Assembly (NCBI GenBank): GCA_029552125.1
Contig: JAKPEE010000069.1
Location: 29,641 to 93,640, forward strand
Direction of reading: 5' to 3'
From: Bacillota bacterium
GTDB lineage: Bacteria; Bacillota; Dethiobacteria; DTU022
Length of the DNA: 64,000 nt
Positions within the stretch are counted from its first letter, which is position 1. Each line of letters begins with the position of its first letter. Under the pieces are notes generated by a model that saw only the letters and a list, made by a program, of their open reading frames with translations, was not told the origin of the DNA and searched no databases. The position numbers and the translations under genes were made by a program. Below, piece by piece: positions 42,462 to 52,662 of the stretch.

Positions 42462-43517
42462 TTGAGCCAGGAGATAGATTACCGCCAAGCGGGCGTCAAT
42501 ATTGAAGCGGGAGAAGCGGCTGTTGAACGAATCAAAGGCCTGGCCCGCTCTACCGCCGGACCGGAAGTTTTACAGGGACTGGGGGGGTTTGCCGGGCTGT
42601 TTGCCCTGAATACGGCCCGGTATCGCGAACCGGTTCTCGTTGCCGGATGCGATGGCGTCGGCACCAAGTTGAAACTTGCATTTGCCGCAGGCCGTCATGA
42701 CACTGTAGGTATTGACTGCGTAGCCATGTGTGTTAACGACATCCTGGTACAAGGGGCCGAGCCCCTCTTTTTTTTAGATTACCTGGCCGTCGGTAAACTG
42801 GATCCGGAGCAAGTGGAAAAGGTTGTGGCCGGTGTGGCGCAGGGCTGCCGGCTGGCGGGCTGCGCGCTTTTGGGAGGAGAAATGGCGGAAATGCCCGGTT
42901 TTTATCCTGCGGGGGAATATGACCTGGCCGGATTTGCCGTGGGTGTGGTTGAGCGCGAACAGATCATTGACGGATCAAGAATTGGAGTCGGAGATACGAT
43001 CATCGGACTGGCTTCCACCGGCCTGCATAGCAACGGCTTTTCCCTGGTCCGAAAAGTGCTTCTGGAGCGGGCCGGGTTAGCCCTGGAAAAGACACCGCCG
43101 GGACTTGAAGTTCCTTTAATAGAAGAGTTGCTTAAACCCACCAGGATTTATGTCCGGGCGGTGCTGCCGTTAATGAAAAAATATACCGTAAAGGGCGCGG
43201 CTCATATTACCGGGGGAGGGCTGCCCGGAAATCTGCCCCGCATTTTACCCCGGGGTCTGCAGGCGATCATAAGGGAGGGTTCCTGGCCTGTACCGCCTGT
43301 TTTTTCACTAATCCAGGGCCTGGGTCCGGTTCGCGTGGAGGAAATGTACCATACGTTCAATATGGGCATCGGTTTTGTGCTGATTGTTCCCCCGGAGCAG
43401 GCTGAGGCGGTGCTGGCCGATCTGCAGAAAGAAAATAATCCAGCCTGGATCATCGGAGAGATTGCAGCCAGCGATACCCCTTACCGGTTCGTCCCGGGCC
43501 CGGCCTCAGGAGATTAA
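42462..43517 (+). CDS. purM: AIR synthetase
   Basis: [50 protein letters not shown]. Confidence 0.97.
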   Translation: MSQEIDYRQAGVNIEAGEAAVERIKGLARSTAGPEVLQGLGGFAGLFALNTARYREPVLVAGCDGVGTKLKLAFAAGRHDTVGIDCVAMCVNDILVQGAEPLFFLDYLAVGKLDPEQVEKVVAGVAQGCRLAGCALLGGEMAEMPGFYPAGEYDLAGFAVGVVEREQIIDGSRIGVGDTIIGLASTGLHSNGFSLVRKVLLERAGLALEKTPPGLEVPLIEELLKPTRIYVRAVLPLMKKYTVKGAAHITGGGLPGNLPRILPRGLQAIIREGSWPVPPVFSLIQGLGPVRVEEMYHTFNMGIGFVLIVPPEQAEAVLADLQKENNPAWIIGEIAASDTPYRFVPGPASGD

Positions 43518-43557
43518 ACCTTTCTTGCCCTATACCAATCGATCAAAGGGGTTGCCG

Positions 43558-45732
43558 ATGACCAGCAATTCTAGTTTTACCGCCGGCGAACAGCAGGCTT
43601 TTGTGGGCCCGGCGGGATTAAACACACTGGAAGGGGTGCCCGTCCAGGTCAACCCGGTTTCACCATGGGATCACCCGGCTACAGGCGAAGGCCCGTTTAA
43701 ATACGCGGTCCAGGACGGATATGCCCTATCCGTGGCGCGGCGTTTGACCGGTTTTAAAAATAACCACCATGGTTTCCGGATGGCGGGAAGCGGGGCTAAC
43801 CGGGAGGTTGCTTTATTCTTAAAAGATGAAATGACCGCCCTCGGTTTGACCGATGTGCAAATCCGGGATTTTCCGGTCTACGGGTGGACCTTCAGCGAAG
43901 CCTCCCTCGCTATCGGGGACATTCAATTCAACGCTGTCCCTTACGTGTCCACTCCTTCCACTTCCGCTTCCGGTTTAACCGCTCCTCTTGTCTTCGCCGG
44001 CAACGGGACGCGGCACTGTTACGAAAACTTGCAGGTAGAGAATAAGATTGTGCTGATCGGGCTGGACTACCGCAGGCTGCCCTGGCCTTCCCTGGCCGCC
44101 CTGCAGGCGCAGCAATATGGTGCCGCCGCTGTGGTTATCTTCAATGAAAATAGCTACGGCCAGGGACATAGAGGCACCGCCCTGACCCAGCAGGATTGGC
44201 GCAACCACGCCCCTTCAATACCGGTAGTCAATGTATCGCCCAATTGCGGGAGGACCCTGGCCCGGGCCGCCTCGGCGCATCCGCTTACCGTAAAGCTGTT
44301 GTCGCTGACCGGACATAACCCCTCGGCCACAGCCGGCAATGTGATCGGCACGCTGCCGGGACGTCTATTCCCCCATGAATATATCTTGCTGGCCGCCCAC
44401 TTTGACGGATATTTTCAAGGCTTTCAGGATAATGCCCTGGGAGTGGGGGTTGCCCTGGCGGTGCTAAAAGGTCTTATCGAAAGCGGCTACCGCCCGCGGC
44501 GCACTATTGTCCTGGCCCTGGTCGATGCGGAGGAGTTTGGCAGCAAAGGAGTCTGGGATGATTGGCTCATCGGCTCCTGGAACCTGGTTCGGGCACAGCG
44601 CCGCTGGTGCGGACGCGTTATCGCCGTGATTAACCTGGAGTTAATGGCTTACCGCCGCTCCCGGGCTATCGGCGCGCGGGCCTGCGACGAACTGGTCACC
44701 TTTCTCGGATCTTACGGCCACAACTACGGTCCCTCTTCCGAAGCATTCCCGGAGGCGGCGGTACGGCTATACCGGGGGGTAGCCACGCGGACCGGTGAAT
44801 GGCCCTACAGTTTTTTTGGCCTCCCCACTTGTGGTAGCAAAGCCGATCCGGAAATGATGGAGCAATATTATCATACCCAGTATGATACGCCGGACCTGGT
44901 CTGCCCGCGCAAAGCAGACGAAATGGTGCGTTTTTATGGAGGGCTGCTGCTGCGGCTGGACAATTGCCTCTACCACCCCTACGATTTGTCGGTGCGCCCC
45001 CAGGAATACCTTGCCTCTCTGAAAACCCGCGAGTTATCGGCGCTGGGCGTCGATACCCGGGAAGTGGTAAAGGAAGCGGCGGCTTTGCACATGGAAGCGC
45101 TGGCCCTGCGTCAAAAAATCCTGTCCGCTGAAGAAAGATATCAGAAGATTCTCACAGGAGCAAGGGAGAAACGGGTTCTTAAAGCGCTGCGACAGGAGGC
45201 CCAGGAGTATAATGCTGCCGTCAGGGCGCTGTTAAGGGAGATTATGCAGGAAACCCAGTTTTTAGGGAGCGCTTATCCGGAAGCAATAGTGGCCCGGGCT
45301 GTCCATTATCAGCATGATTTCAGCGTCCTCCACCAGCTAGAAAAACTAATCGCCGCCGGACGGGTTGGTGAAGCGGCGGAACTGATGACGCACCCGGAAC
45401 ACGGCCCCTACGGCCTCTCCTATGTCGGGGAAATGACCCGGGAAGTTTTTCAAAGCCATTTTATTGCCGGTTTCTTTGGACAGGGTACAGATCATCCTGC
45501 CAACTGGACAAGCGGGCGGGTTCTTGAGTACCATGATCTCTGGGAGGCGGTGTCTACTCTTAACCGCGGAAGAATTTCTGCAGGCGCGCACCGGCAGTTG
45601 CTTAACCGCGTCAAGCAGGCCCGCTCCCGGGCCGAAAAGAATTTGCGGCTGGCCCTGGCTCAAGATGCAGCCCTGTGGCGGCGGGCCAGGCAAGCTTTGC
45701 AAAAATTTCCTCCGTTGACCCGGCCGGGTTAG
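43558..45732 (+). CDS. M28-family peptidase-like protein with PA-like domain
   Basis: LLAAHFDGYFQGFQDNALGVGVALAVLKGLIE...TIVLALVDAEEFGSKGVWDDWLIG; start moved to ATG 43558; no signal peptide visible. Confidence 0.75.
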   Translation: MTSNSSFTAGEQQAFVGPAGLNTLEGVPVQVNPVSPWDHPATGEGPFKYAVQDGYALSVARRLTGFKNNHHGFRMAGSGANREVALFLKDEMTALGLTDVQIRDFPVYGWTFSEASLAIGDIQFNAVPYVSTPSTSASGLTAPLVFAGNGTRHCYENLQVENKIVLIGLDYRRLPWPSLAALQAQQYGAAAVVIFNENSYGQGHRGTALTQQDWRNHAPSIPVVNVSPNCGRTLARAASAHPLTVKLLSLTGHNPSATAGNVIGTLPGRLFPHEYILLAAHFDGYFQGFQDNALGVGVALAVLKGLIESGYRPRRTIVLALVDAEEFGSKGVWDDWLIGSWNLVRAQRRWCGRVIAVINLELMAYRRSRAIGARACDELVTFLGSYGHNYGPSSEAFPEAAVRLYRGVATRTGEWPYSFFGLPTCGSKADPEMMEQYYHTQYDTPDLVCPRKADEMVRFYGGLLLRLDNCLYHPYDLSVRPQEYLASLKTRELSALGVDTREVVKEAAALHMEALALRQKILSAEERYQKILTGAREKRVLKALRQEAQEYNAAVRALLREIMQETQFLGSAYPEAIVARAVHYQHDFSVLHQLEKLIAAGRVGEAAELMTHPEHGPYGLSYVGEMTREVFQSHFIAGFFGQGTDHPANWTSGRVLEYHDLWEAVSTLNRGRISAGAHRQLLNRVKQARSRAEKNLRLALAQDAALWRRARQALQKFPPLTRPG

Positions 45733-45827
45733 CTGTATAAACAGCCTTTCTGAAATACTTATCCGGGGAGAGAGCCGATAGGGTTTAACCGGTCTGGGAA
45801 AAATTTTACCGGGAGGAGGTGCAATCA

Positions 45828-46439
45828 TTGAAGAGACTGGCCATACTGGCTTCCGGCCAGGGGACAAACATGGAGGCTATTTTAAACGCCATAGAGCGGG
45901 GCGAGGTGGCCGGACGGGTAGTCCTGGTTCTAAGCGATAGGGCCGAAGCCCCGGCGCTGCGGCGGGCCCGCGCCCGCGGCATTAAGAGCCTGTGGATCGA
46001 TCCGTCGCTATACCCCGACCGGGCCGCCTACGACAGGGCGCTGCTGCAGGAACTCAACGCGGCCGGTGTGGAGCTGGTAATTTTAGCCGGATTTATGCGT
46101 CTGCTTTCCCCGGTGCTCATTGAGGCGTTTCCGCTCCGCATCATGAATATTCACCCCTCCTTGCTGCCCGCTTTCCCCGGTACGGACGGGGTGGAGCAGG
46201 CGCTGGCTTACGGGGTTAAGGTAACGGGCTGCACCGTGCATTTTGTGGACGAAGGCCTGGATACCGGGCCGGTGATCCTGCAGGAGGCGGTGCCGGTAAT
46301 ACAGGAGGATACTGTAGAAACGCTGCACCAGAGAATTCATGCCGCCGAATACCGGATTTACCCCCGGGCGATAGACCTTTTCTGCCGGGGAAAAATTATA
46401 ATAGAAGGAAGAAGGTGCCGGATCATTGACGGAAATTAA
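45828..46439 (+). CDS. purN: Phosphoribosylglycinamide formyltransferase
   Basis: [52 protein letters not shown] 45828 preferred by RBS spacing. Confidence 0.96.
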   Translation: MKRLAILASGQGTNMEAILNAIERGEVAGRVVLVLSDRAEAPALRRARARGIKSLWIDPSLYPDRAAYDRALLQELNAAGVELVILAGFMRLLSPVLIEAFPLRIMNIHPSLLPAFPGTDGVEQALAYGVKVTGCTVHFVDEGLDTGPVILQEAVPVIQEDTVETLHQRIHAAEYRIYPRAIDLFCRGKIIIEGRRCRIIDGN

Positions 46440-47973
46440 TCGTGCTTTAATCAGTGTATCGGACAAAAAAGGTGTAGTTGAACTGGGCCGGGAGTTGCAG
46501 CGACTGGGCTGGCAGATTATCTCAACCGGCGGCACCGCCCGTACTTTGCGCGAGGCGGGAATTACGGTTACAGCGGTTGAAGAGGTGACCGGTTACCCGG
46601 AAATCCTTGACGGCAGGGTTAAAACTCTCCATCCCCGCATTCACGGCGCCATACTTGGCCGGACCGACCTGGAAGCGCACCGCCGCCAGATGGAGCTGCA
46701 GGGCATTATGCCGGTTGACCTGGTAGTGGTTAACCTCTATCCTTTTGCGCAAACCATATCCCGCCCGGGGGCCACCCTGGAGGAAGCCATTGAAAATATT
46801 GATATCGGCGGGCCGGCCATGATCCGTGCGGCGGCCAAGAATCATTCCCGTGTGGCCGTGGTGGTCAACCCGGAGCGCTACCCGCAGCTTATCGCGGAAA
46901 TTAAAGCCAATGGAGGCGTCAGTGCGGAAACACGCTTTCAACTGGCTGTTGAAGCATTTGCCCATACGGCCCATTATGACGCTCTCATTGCCGCTTACCT
47001 GACCGGGCTGCCCGGATGGCAGGGCGGGATCTTTCCGCCTACCCTGACCCTTCCGCTAACCAAAGTGCAGGATTTGCGCTACGGCGAAAACCCGCAGCAG
47101 CAGGCCGCCTTTTACGCCTCCACATTTCCGCGGCAGGGCCTGGCGGCGGCAGAGCTGCTTCAGGGGAAAGAGCTGTCCTATAACAATCTTAATGATTTAA
47201 ACGCCGCCTGGGAGCTGGTGTCCGAGTTTAGCGAACCGGCTGCGGTGGCGGTCAAGCACACCAATCCCTGCGGGGTTGGTACAGCTTCCACTCTGGCAGA
47301 GGCGTACCGGCTGGCTTACGATGCCGATCCTGTGTCCATTTTCGGGGGGATTCTGGCTTTCAACCGCCCTGTGGACCAGGAAACCGCCACCGAAATGGTT
47401 AAAATATTCCTCGAAGTGGTGGCCGCCCCGGACTTCACCCCGGAGGCCCTGGCCATACTGCAGCGTAAAAAAGACCTGCGGCTGCTAAAACTGGATCTCT
47501 TGTCCAGGACTTCGGATCCGCTGGAACTGAAAAAAGTATCCGGAGGTGTGCTGGTGCAAACCGTGGACCGGGAACCGCCGGATGAATCCCGTTTCGAGGT
47601 CGTAACAAAAAGGAAGCCTACCGAGCAGGAACTGAGCCGGCTGGCTTTTGCCTGGAAAATTGTCAAACATGTTAAATCAAACGCTATCGTCGTCGCCGGC
47701 GACAGGCAGACCCTGGGCGTGGGAGCCGGCCAGATGAGCCGTATCGCCGCCGCCCGCATCGCCCTGGCCCAGGCCGGGGAGCGCGCCAGGGGTGCAGTTC
47801 TGAGCTCGGATGCTTTTTTCCCGTTCGCCGATACTGTGGAAGAAGCGGCGGCGGCAGGGATTACGGCGATTATACAACCCGGCGGCTCTTTAAAAGATGA
47901 AGATTCCATTGCCGCCTGCGATCGCCACGGCCTGGCCATGGTCTTTACCGGGCGCCGTTATTTTAAACACTGA
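46426..47973 (+). CDS. purH: AICAR transformylase / IMP cyclohydrolase
   Basis: [47 protein letters not shown]. Confidence 0.97.
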   Translation: MTEINRALISVSDKKGVVELGRELQRLGWQIISTGGTARTLREAGITVTAVEEVTGYPEILDGRVKTLHPRIHGAILGRTDLEAHRRQMELQGIMPVDLVVVNLYPFAQTISRPGATLEEAIENIDIGGPAMIRAAAKNHSRVAVVVNPERYPQLIAEIKANGGVSAETRFQLAVEAFAHTAHYDALIAAYLTGLPGWQGGIFPPTLTLPLTKVQDLRYGENPQQQAAFYASTFPRQGLAAAELLQGKELSYNNLNDLNAAWELVSEFSEPAAVAVKHTNPCGVGTASTLAEAYRLAYDADPVSIFGGILAFNRPVDQETATEMVKIFLEVVAAPDFTPEALAILQRKKDLRLLKLDLLSRTSDPLELKKVSGGVLVQTVDREPPDESRFEVVTKRKPTEQELSRLAFAWKIVKHVKSNAIVVAGDRQTLGVGAGQMSRIAAARIALAQAGERARGAVLSSDAFFPFADTVEEAAAAGITAIIQPGGSLKDEDSIAACDRHGLAMVFTGRRYFKH

Positions 47974-47995
47974 ATTGGGCAAAGGAGGGATAAAG

Positions 47996-49282
47996 GTGAG
48001 GGTTTTAATCGTCGGAGGCGGCGGGCGGGAACATGCCCTGGCCTGGAAACTGTCGCAAAGTCCTTTACTGGGCGAACTATACTGCGCTCCCGGCAATGCG
48101 GGAATCGCCTCCCTGGCGGAATGCCTGGAGATCAAAGCTGAAGATACCATGGCTATAAAACAATGGGCTGTTGCGCATAAAGTGGATCTGGTGGTCGTGG
48201 GGCCGGAGGCACCGCTGACAGCCGGCCTTGGCGACGAATTGCGGGCCGAAGGAGTGGCCGTATTTGGGCCGGGGCGAGAGGGAGCCCGCCTTGAAGGCAG
48301 CAAAATCTGGGCCAAAGAGCTGATGCGGCGCTTGAACATACCTACGGCCGATTTTGCTGTATTTGACAGCTATGACGGTGCGAGAAGCTATCTGGAGAAT
48401 CTGGGCGATAAACCCATTGTAGTTAAAGCCGACGGCCTGGCAGCCGGAAAAGGGGTTACGGTGGCCCGTACCGCCGCCGAGGCTGAAGCGGCCCTTCAGG
48501 ATCTCATGATCAATAAAAAGTTTGGAGCCTCCGGCGAGAGAGTGATCCTGGAAGAGTGCCTGAGCGGTGAAGAAGTATCGGTGCTGGCGATCACCGATGG
48601 CAAGGAGCTGGTCATGCTCCCGTCAGCACAGGATCACAAGGCCATCGGTGAGGGGGACAAGGGCCCCAATACCGGCGGCATGGGCGCTTATGCACCGGCC
48701 CCAATCTATACCCCCGAAATAGCCCGGCAGGTGGAGCAACAATTGTTCCGGCCTTTATTGAAAGGCTTCTCCGATCTGGGTATCGACTACCGCGGTGTAA
48801 TCTATGCCGGCCTGATGATCGAACAGGGTTCATTTAAAGTGCTGGAATTCAACGCCCGCTTCGGTGACCCTGAAACTCAGGCGATCTTACCGCTGATGCA
48901 ATCAGATCTTTTGCCGTTGCTTATGGCGGCTGCCGCCGGCAACCTTACGGGCGTGAAAGCAGAGTGGAGCGATGAGGCGGCTGTTTGCGTGGTTCTTGCT
49001 TCAGCCGGTTATCCGGGAGCCTATGAAACAGGTTATCGCATTGAAGGGCTGGAACATTTTAACCGCAATTTGGCGGATAAAATGGTCCTCTTTCACGCGG
49101 GGACCGCGTTCCGCCACGGCGATATCGTTACAGCCGGCGGGCGGGTGCTGGGTTTAACGGCCTGGGCCGCTGATTTAACCGCGGCGGTGGAAAGAGTATA
49201 CCGGGCCGTGCATAAAATTAAATACCGGGGCTGTTATTACCGTGGCGATATTGCCCGGCGCGCCCTTAAGCCGCTGGAGTAG
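47996..49282 (+). CDS. purD: Phosphoribosylamine-glycine ligase
   Basis: VRVLIVGGGGREHALAWKLSQSP; GTG start at 47996; LEFNARFGDPETQAILPLM. Confidence 0.97.
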   Translation: MRVLIVGGGGREHALAWKLSQSPLLGELYCAPGNAGIASLAECLEIKAEDTMAIKQWAVAHKVDLVVVGPEAPLTAGLGDELRAEGVAVFGPGREGARLEGSKIWAKELMRRLNIPTADFAVFDSYDGARSYLENLGDKPIVVKADGLAAGKGVTVARTAAEAEAALQDLMINKKFGASGERVILEECLSGEEVSVLAITDGKELVMLPSAQDHKAIGEGDKGPNTGGMGAYAPAPIYTPEIARQVEQQLFRPLLKGFSDLGIDYRGVIYAGLMIEQGSFKVLEFNARFGDPETQAILPLMQSDLLPLLMAAAAGNLTGVKAEWSDEAAVCVVLASAGYPGAYETGYRIEGLEHFNRNLADKMVLFHAGTAFRHGDIVTAGGRVLGLTAWAADLTAAVERVYRAVHKIKYRGCYYRGDIARRALKPLE

Positions 49283-49348
49283 CTTTTGGACACCAGTTCA
49301 AGCCGATGTTCCTGCTTGTGAAAAAAACGTAAGGAGGTAACAACGACT

Positions 49349-50371
49349 TTGCCTGAACAGGATTTCTCCTTGAAAGAGAAAAAAGAGGTTGTCTACAGGC
49401 CGGCCGGCAGCCGCAGGCTGTTTTGTAATCCTGATGCTGACGCGGCGCGGGAATACTTTCACCAAAAATCACGCCGCAAAGTGGACAAAACCACTACGGT
49501 GGCGGAGGCGGTAAAGCGCCTTGTTTGCGACGGCGATTACATTGGCGTGGGCGGCTTCGGCTCCAACCGGATCCCCACGGCGGTGCTGCATGAAATCGTG
49601 CGCCGGCGCAAGAAGAACCTGGGCCTGGCCGGGCACACCGCCACCCATGACTTTCAGATCCTAGTCGCGGGAGGCTGCATTAATCGCTGCGACGCCGCCT
49701 ACATCATCGGGCTGGAGGCGCGGGGCCTTTCCAAGAGCGCCCGCCGGGCAGTGGAGCAGGGTGAAGTGGAGATCACCGAATGGACCAACGCCGCCCTGGC
49801 CTGGCGTTACAAGGCGGCGGCCATGGGGCTGTCATTTATTCCGGCGCGTTCCATGATGGGCACCGACACGGTTAAATACAGCGCCGCCGTGGAGATGGAA
49901 TGTCCCTTTACCGGCAAGAAGTATCTGGCCCTGCCCGCTCTTTATCCTGATGTGGCCATCATTCACGTGCACCGCGCCGATGTTTACGGCAATTGCCAGA
50001 TCGACGGGATCATGGTCTCGGATTATGACCTGGCCCGGGCGGCGAAAAAGTTGATTATCACCACCGAAAAGCTGGTGCCGGAAGAGTATATCCGCCGGGA
50101 TCCGGAGCGTACCGTGATCCCCTATTACCTGGTTGACGCGGTGATCGAAGTTCCTTTTGGGTCTTATCCGGGTAATATGCCTTACCTCTACTTTAGCGAC
50201 GAAGAGCACCTGCAGGAGTGGCTGCAGGCGGAACAAGAGCCCGAGAGCCTTGAACAATTCCTGCAAAAATATATCTACGGGGTGGAAGATTTCTGGGGTT
50301 ATCTGAACCTCAGGGGGGGCCTGGCCCGCTTATCCAGCCTGATGCAGCAGGAAAACCTGGTGGAGAAATAA
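49349..50371 (+). CDS. CoA-transferase alpha subunit (GctA-like)
   Basis: VAEAVKRLVCDGDYIGVGGFGSNRIPTAVLHEIVRR...PALYPDVAIIHVHRADVYGNCQIDG. Confidence 0.85.
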   Translation: MPEQDFSLKEKKEVVYRPAGSRRLFCNPDADAAREYFHQKSRRKVDKTTTVAEAVKRLVCDGDYIGVGGFGSNRIPTAVLHEIVRRRKKNLGLAGHTATHDFQILVAGGCINRCDAAYIIGLEARGLSKSARRAVEQGEVEITEWTNAALAWRYKAAAMGLSFIPARSMMGTDTVKYSAAVEMECPFTGKKYLALPALYPDVAIIHVHRADVYGNCQIDGIMVSDYDLARAAKKLIITTEKLVPEEYIRRDPERTVIPYYLVDAVIEVPFGSYPGNMPYLYFSDEEHLQEWLQAEQEPESLEQFLQKYIYGVEDFWGYLNLRGGLARLSSLMQQENLVEK

Positions 50372-50420
50372 GACTGGCTTGATTCAATAGGCTGCAAACA
50401 CCATGAAGGAGGATTAAACC

Positions 50421-51191
50421 ATGGAATATAACCGCATGGAGCTGATGATTTGCCTGGCTTCACGCTTTCTGGAAGACGAAAGCCTGGTTGTGGTCGGCAC
50501 CGGTGCGCCCTGCGCTGCGGCCATGCTGGCGCAAAGCTTATATGCCCCCAACCTGATGATCATGTTTGAAGCGGGCGGGATTGGCCCGTTGCTGCCGTCA
50601 ATGCCCATTTCCGTGGGCGATTCGCGCACCTTTTACCGCGCCCTGGCCGCCGGCAGCATGCCCGAGGTCATGGAGACCTGCCAGCGCGGCATGGTTGATT
50701 ACACCTTTCTTGGCGGCGCGCAGATTGACATGTATGGCAATATCAACTCGACCATGATCGGCCGGGATTTTGACCGCCCCAAAGTCCGTTTTCCGGGCAG
50801 CGGCGGTGCCAATGACCTGGCTTCTTTTTGCTGGCGGACCATGATGATTACCGTGCAGGATGCGCGGCGTTTTACCAACAATATTGATTTTATCACTTCT
50901 CCGGGTTACCTGACCGGCAAGGGGGCCCGGGAAGCGGCGGGGCTGCCCCCGGGCAGCGGCCCGTACAAGGTAATTACCGACCTGTGCGTGCTCGGCTTTG
51001 AGGAAGAAAGCAAGCGCATGCAGGTGGAAAGCATCCATCCGGGAGTGACCCGGGAGCAGATTATCGAGAATACAGGGTTTGAACTGCTCTGGTCGCCCGA
51101 CCTTCTGCCCAGCGAGCCTCCCACGGCCGAAGAGCTTAAAATCCTGCGGGAGAAGGTGGACCCATACCGCTATATAATCGGGCGCAATTAA
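50421..51191 (+). CDS. CoA-transferase beta subunit (GctB-like)
   Basis: MELMICLASRFLEDESLVVVGTGAPCAAAMLAQ...MFEAGGIGPLLPSMPISVGDSRT. Confidence 0.85.
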   Translation: MEYNRMELMICLASRFLEDESLVVVGTGAPCAAAMLAQSLYAPNLMIMFEAGGIGPLLPSMPISVGDSRTFYRALAAGSMPEVMETCQRGMVDYTFLGGAQIDMYGNINSTMIGRDFDRPKVRFPGSGGANDLASFCWRTMMITVQDARRFTNNIDFITSPGYLTGKGAREAAGLPPGSGPYKVITDLCVLGFEEESKRMQVESIHPGVTREQIIENTGFELLWSPDLLPSEPPTAEELKILREKVDPYRYIIGRN

Positions 51192-51272
51192 ATAATTGAA
51201 AATTGCAGGAAAAAACATGCTTTATAAAGAAATTATGTTAAGATTGCAGAATTAAACCAAAGAGGTGAGGCC

Positions 51273-52454
51273 ATGGGAAGCACCGTGGTTGTCGGCTACG
51301 CCCGCACCCCCTTTGGGCGCTACCTGGGAAGCTTGAAAAGCCTGGCGGCGGTAGATCTGGGAGCCGTGGCGCTGCGGGAAGCGCTGCGCCGGGCAAAGGT
51401 GGCCCCGGAGGCCGTAGATTATGTGTACATGGGCATGGTGCTACAGGCCGGCGCCGGACAGATTCCCTCCCGCCAGGCGACGATCAAAGCGGGACTGCCC
51501 GCCACTGTCCCCTCCGACACGATTAATAAAGTCTGCGCTTCCGGAATGCGGGCGGTAAACCTGGGAGAGATGATGATCCGCAGCGGTGAAGCCGCAGTAG
51601 TGGCGGCCGGTGGCATGGAAAATATGAGCGCCGCCCCCTATCTGCTGGAACAGGCCCGAACCGGCTTGCGGATGGGCGACGCCGCCTGGGTGGACGGAAT
51701 GATCAAAGACGGCTTGTGGTGCCCCTTTCATCAAGTTCATATGGGTGTGCACGGCAGCAAAATCCCGGCAGCCCACGGTATCACCCGTGAAGAGATGGAT
51801 CGCTGGGCGCTGCGCAGCCATCGCCTGGCCATTGAGGCCATGGACAGCGGCAAGCTTGCGGAGGAGATAGTCCCGGTAGCGGTGCCGCAGCGAAAAGGCG
51901 AGCCGCAATTAGTGAAAGATGACGAGCTGCCCCGCCGGGATACTACCTATGAGAAACTGGCCGCGCTGCCGCCTGCTTTTGAACCGGATGGATTGATCAC
52001 TGCCGGAAATGCACCCGCCATCAGCGACGGCGCTGCAGCCTTAGTGCTGGCCTCTGAAGAGAGGGCGAGGGAATGGGGGCTGGAGCCCCTGGCCGCCCTT
52101 GTAGCCCACGGGCACGCTTCCCTGGAACCTCCGTACATAGCCACCGTGCCTTACCATGCTGCCGAAGCGGCGCTTCGCAAAGCGGGCCTGACGGCTCAAC
52201 AAATGGATCGCATCGAGGTGAATGAGGCTTTTGCCGCCGTAGCGCTGACTGCAATGAAGCTCGGAGACTGGCCTGAGCATAAGGTTAATGTCAACGGCGG
52301 AGCAGTGGCGCTGGGACACCCCATTGGCGCCAGCGGGGCCCGCATCTTAATTTCTTTAATCGCCGAGCTGCGCCGCAGGGGAGGCGGCTACGGCCTGGCC
52401 ACCATCTGCAGCGGCGCCGCCCAGGGGGAAGCGGTGATTGTAAAGGTAGGCTGA
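51273..52454 (+). CDS. Thiolase / acetyl-CoA C-acyltransferase
   Basis: INKVCASGMRAVNLGEMMI (active Cys), NGGAVALGHPIGASGARI, ICSGAAQGEA. Confidence 0.93.
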   Translation: MGSTVVVGYARTPFGRYLGSLKSLAAVDLGAVALREALRRAKVAPEAVDYVYMGMVLQAGAGQIPSRQATIKAGLPATVPSDTINKVCASGMRAVNLGEMMIRSGEAAVVAAGGMENMSAAPYLLEQARTGLRMGDAAWVDGMIKDGLWCPFHQVHMGVHGSKIPAAHGITREEMDRWALRSHRLAIEAMDSGKLAEEIVPVAVPQRKGEPQLVKDDELPRRDTTYEKLAALPPAFEPDGLITAGNAPAISDGAAALVLASEERAREWGLEPLAALVAHGHASLEPPYIATVPYHAAEAALRKAGLTAQQMDRIEVNEAFAAVALTAMKLGDWPEHKVNVNGGAVALGHPIGASGARILISLIAELRRRGGGYGLATICSGAAQGEAVIVKVG

Positions 52455-52516
52455 AGCACTACCTGGTAAGGCAGGTCTGGAGGATGAAATAATTTAATCC
52501 CTTTGGAGGGAAGACA

Positions 52517-52538
52517 GAATTCAGAATCCAGAATTCAG
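52517..52538. repeat. 22-bp dispersed repeat, copy A
   Basis: GAATTCAGAATCCAGAATTCAG, identical to 58280-58301. Confidence 0.8.
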
Positions 52539-52662
52539 GAGCAAGGTTTTAGAGACGAGTTAAACGGCACCGCTAACCATAGAAGGCAGAGACTAGGAAA
52601 AGGGACTTTTCATTAAACTTCTGACCTCCAACTTCTAACTTCCAACTATGAGGAGCAAGCGC

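Noticed and set aside
47316-47939. 207-aa minus-strand ORF inside purH
   Set aside because: Antisense shadow ORF with Ser/Arg/Thr-rich, low-complexity composition.
52500-52650. CRISPR-like or MITE element at the GAATTCAG repeat
   Set aside because: Only two 22-bp copies far apart, no spacers, no target-site duplications or terminal inverted repeats identifiable.
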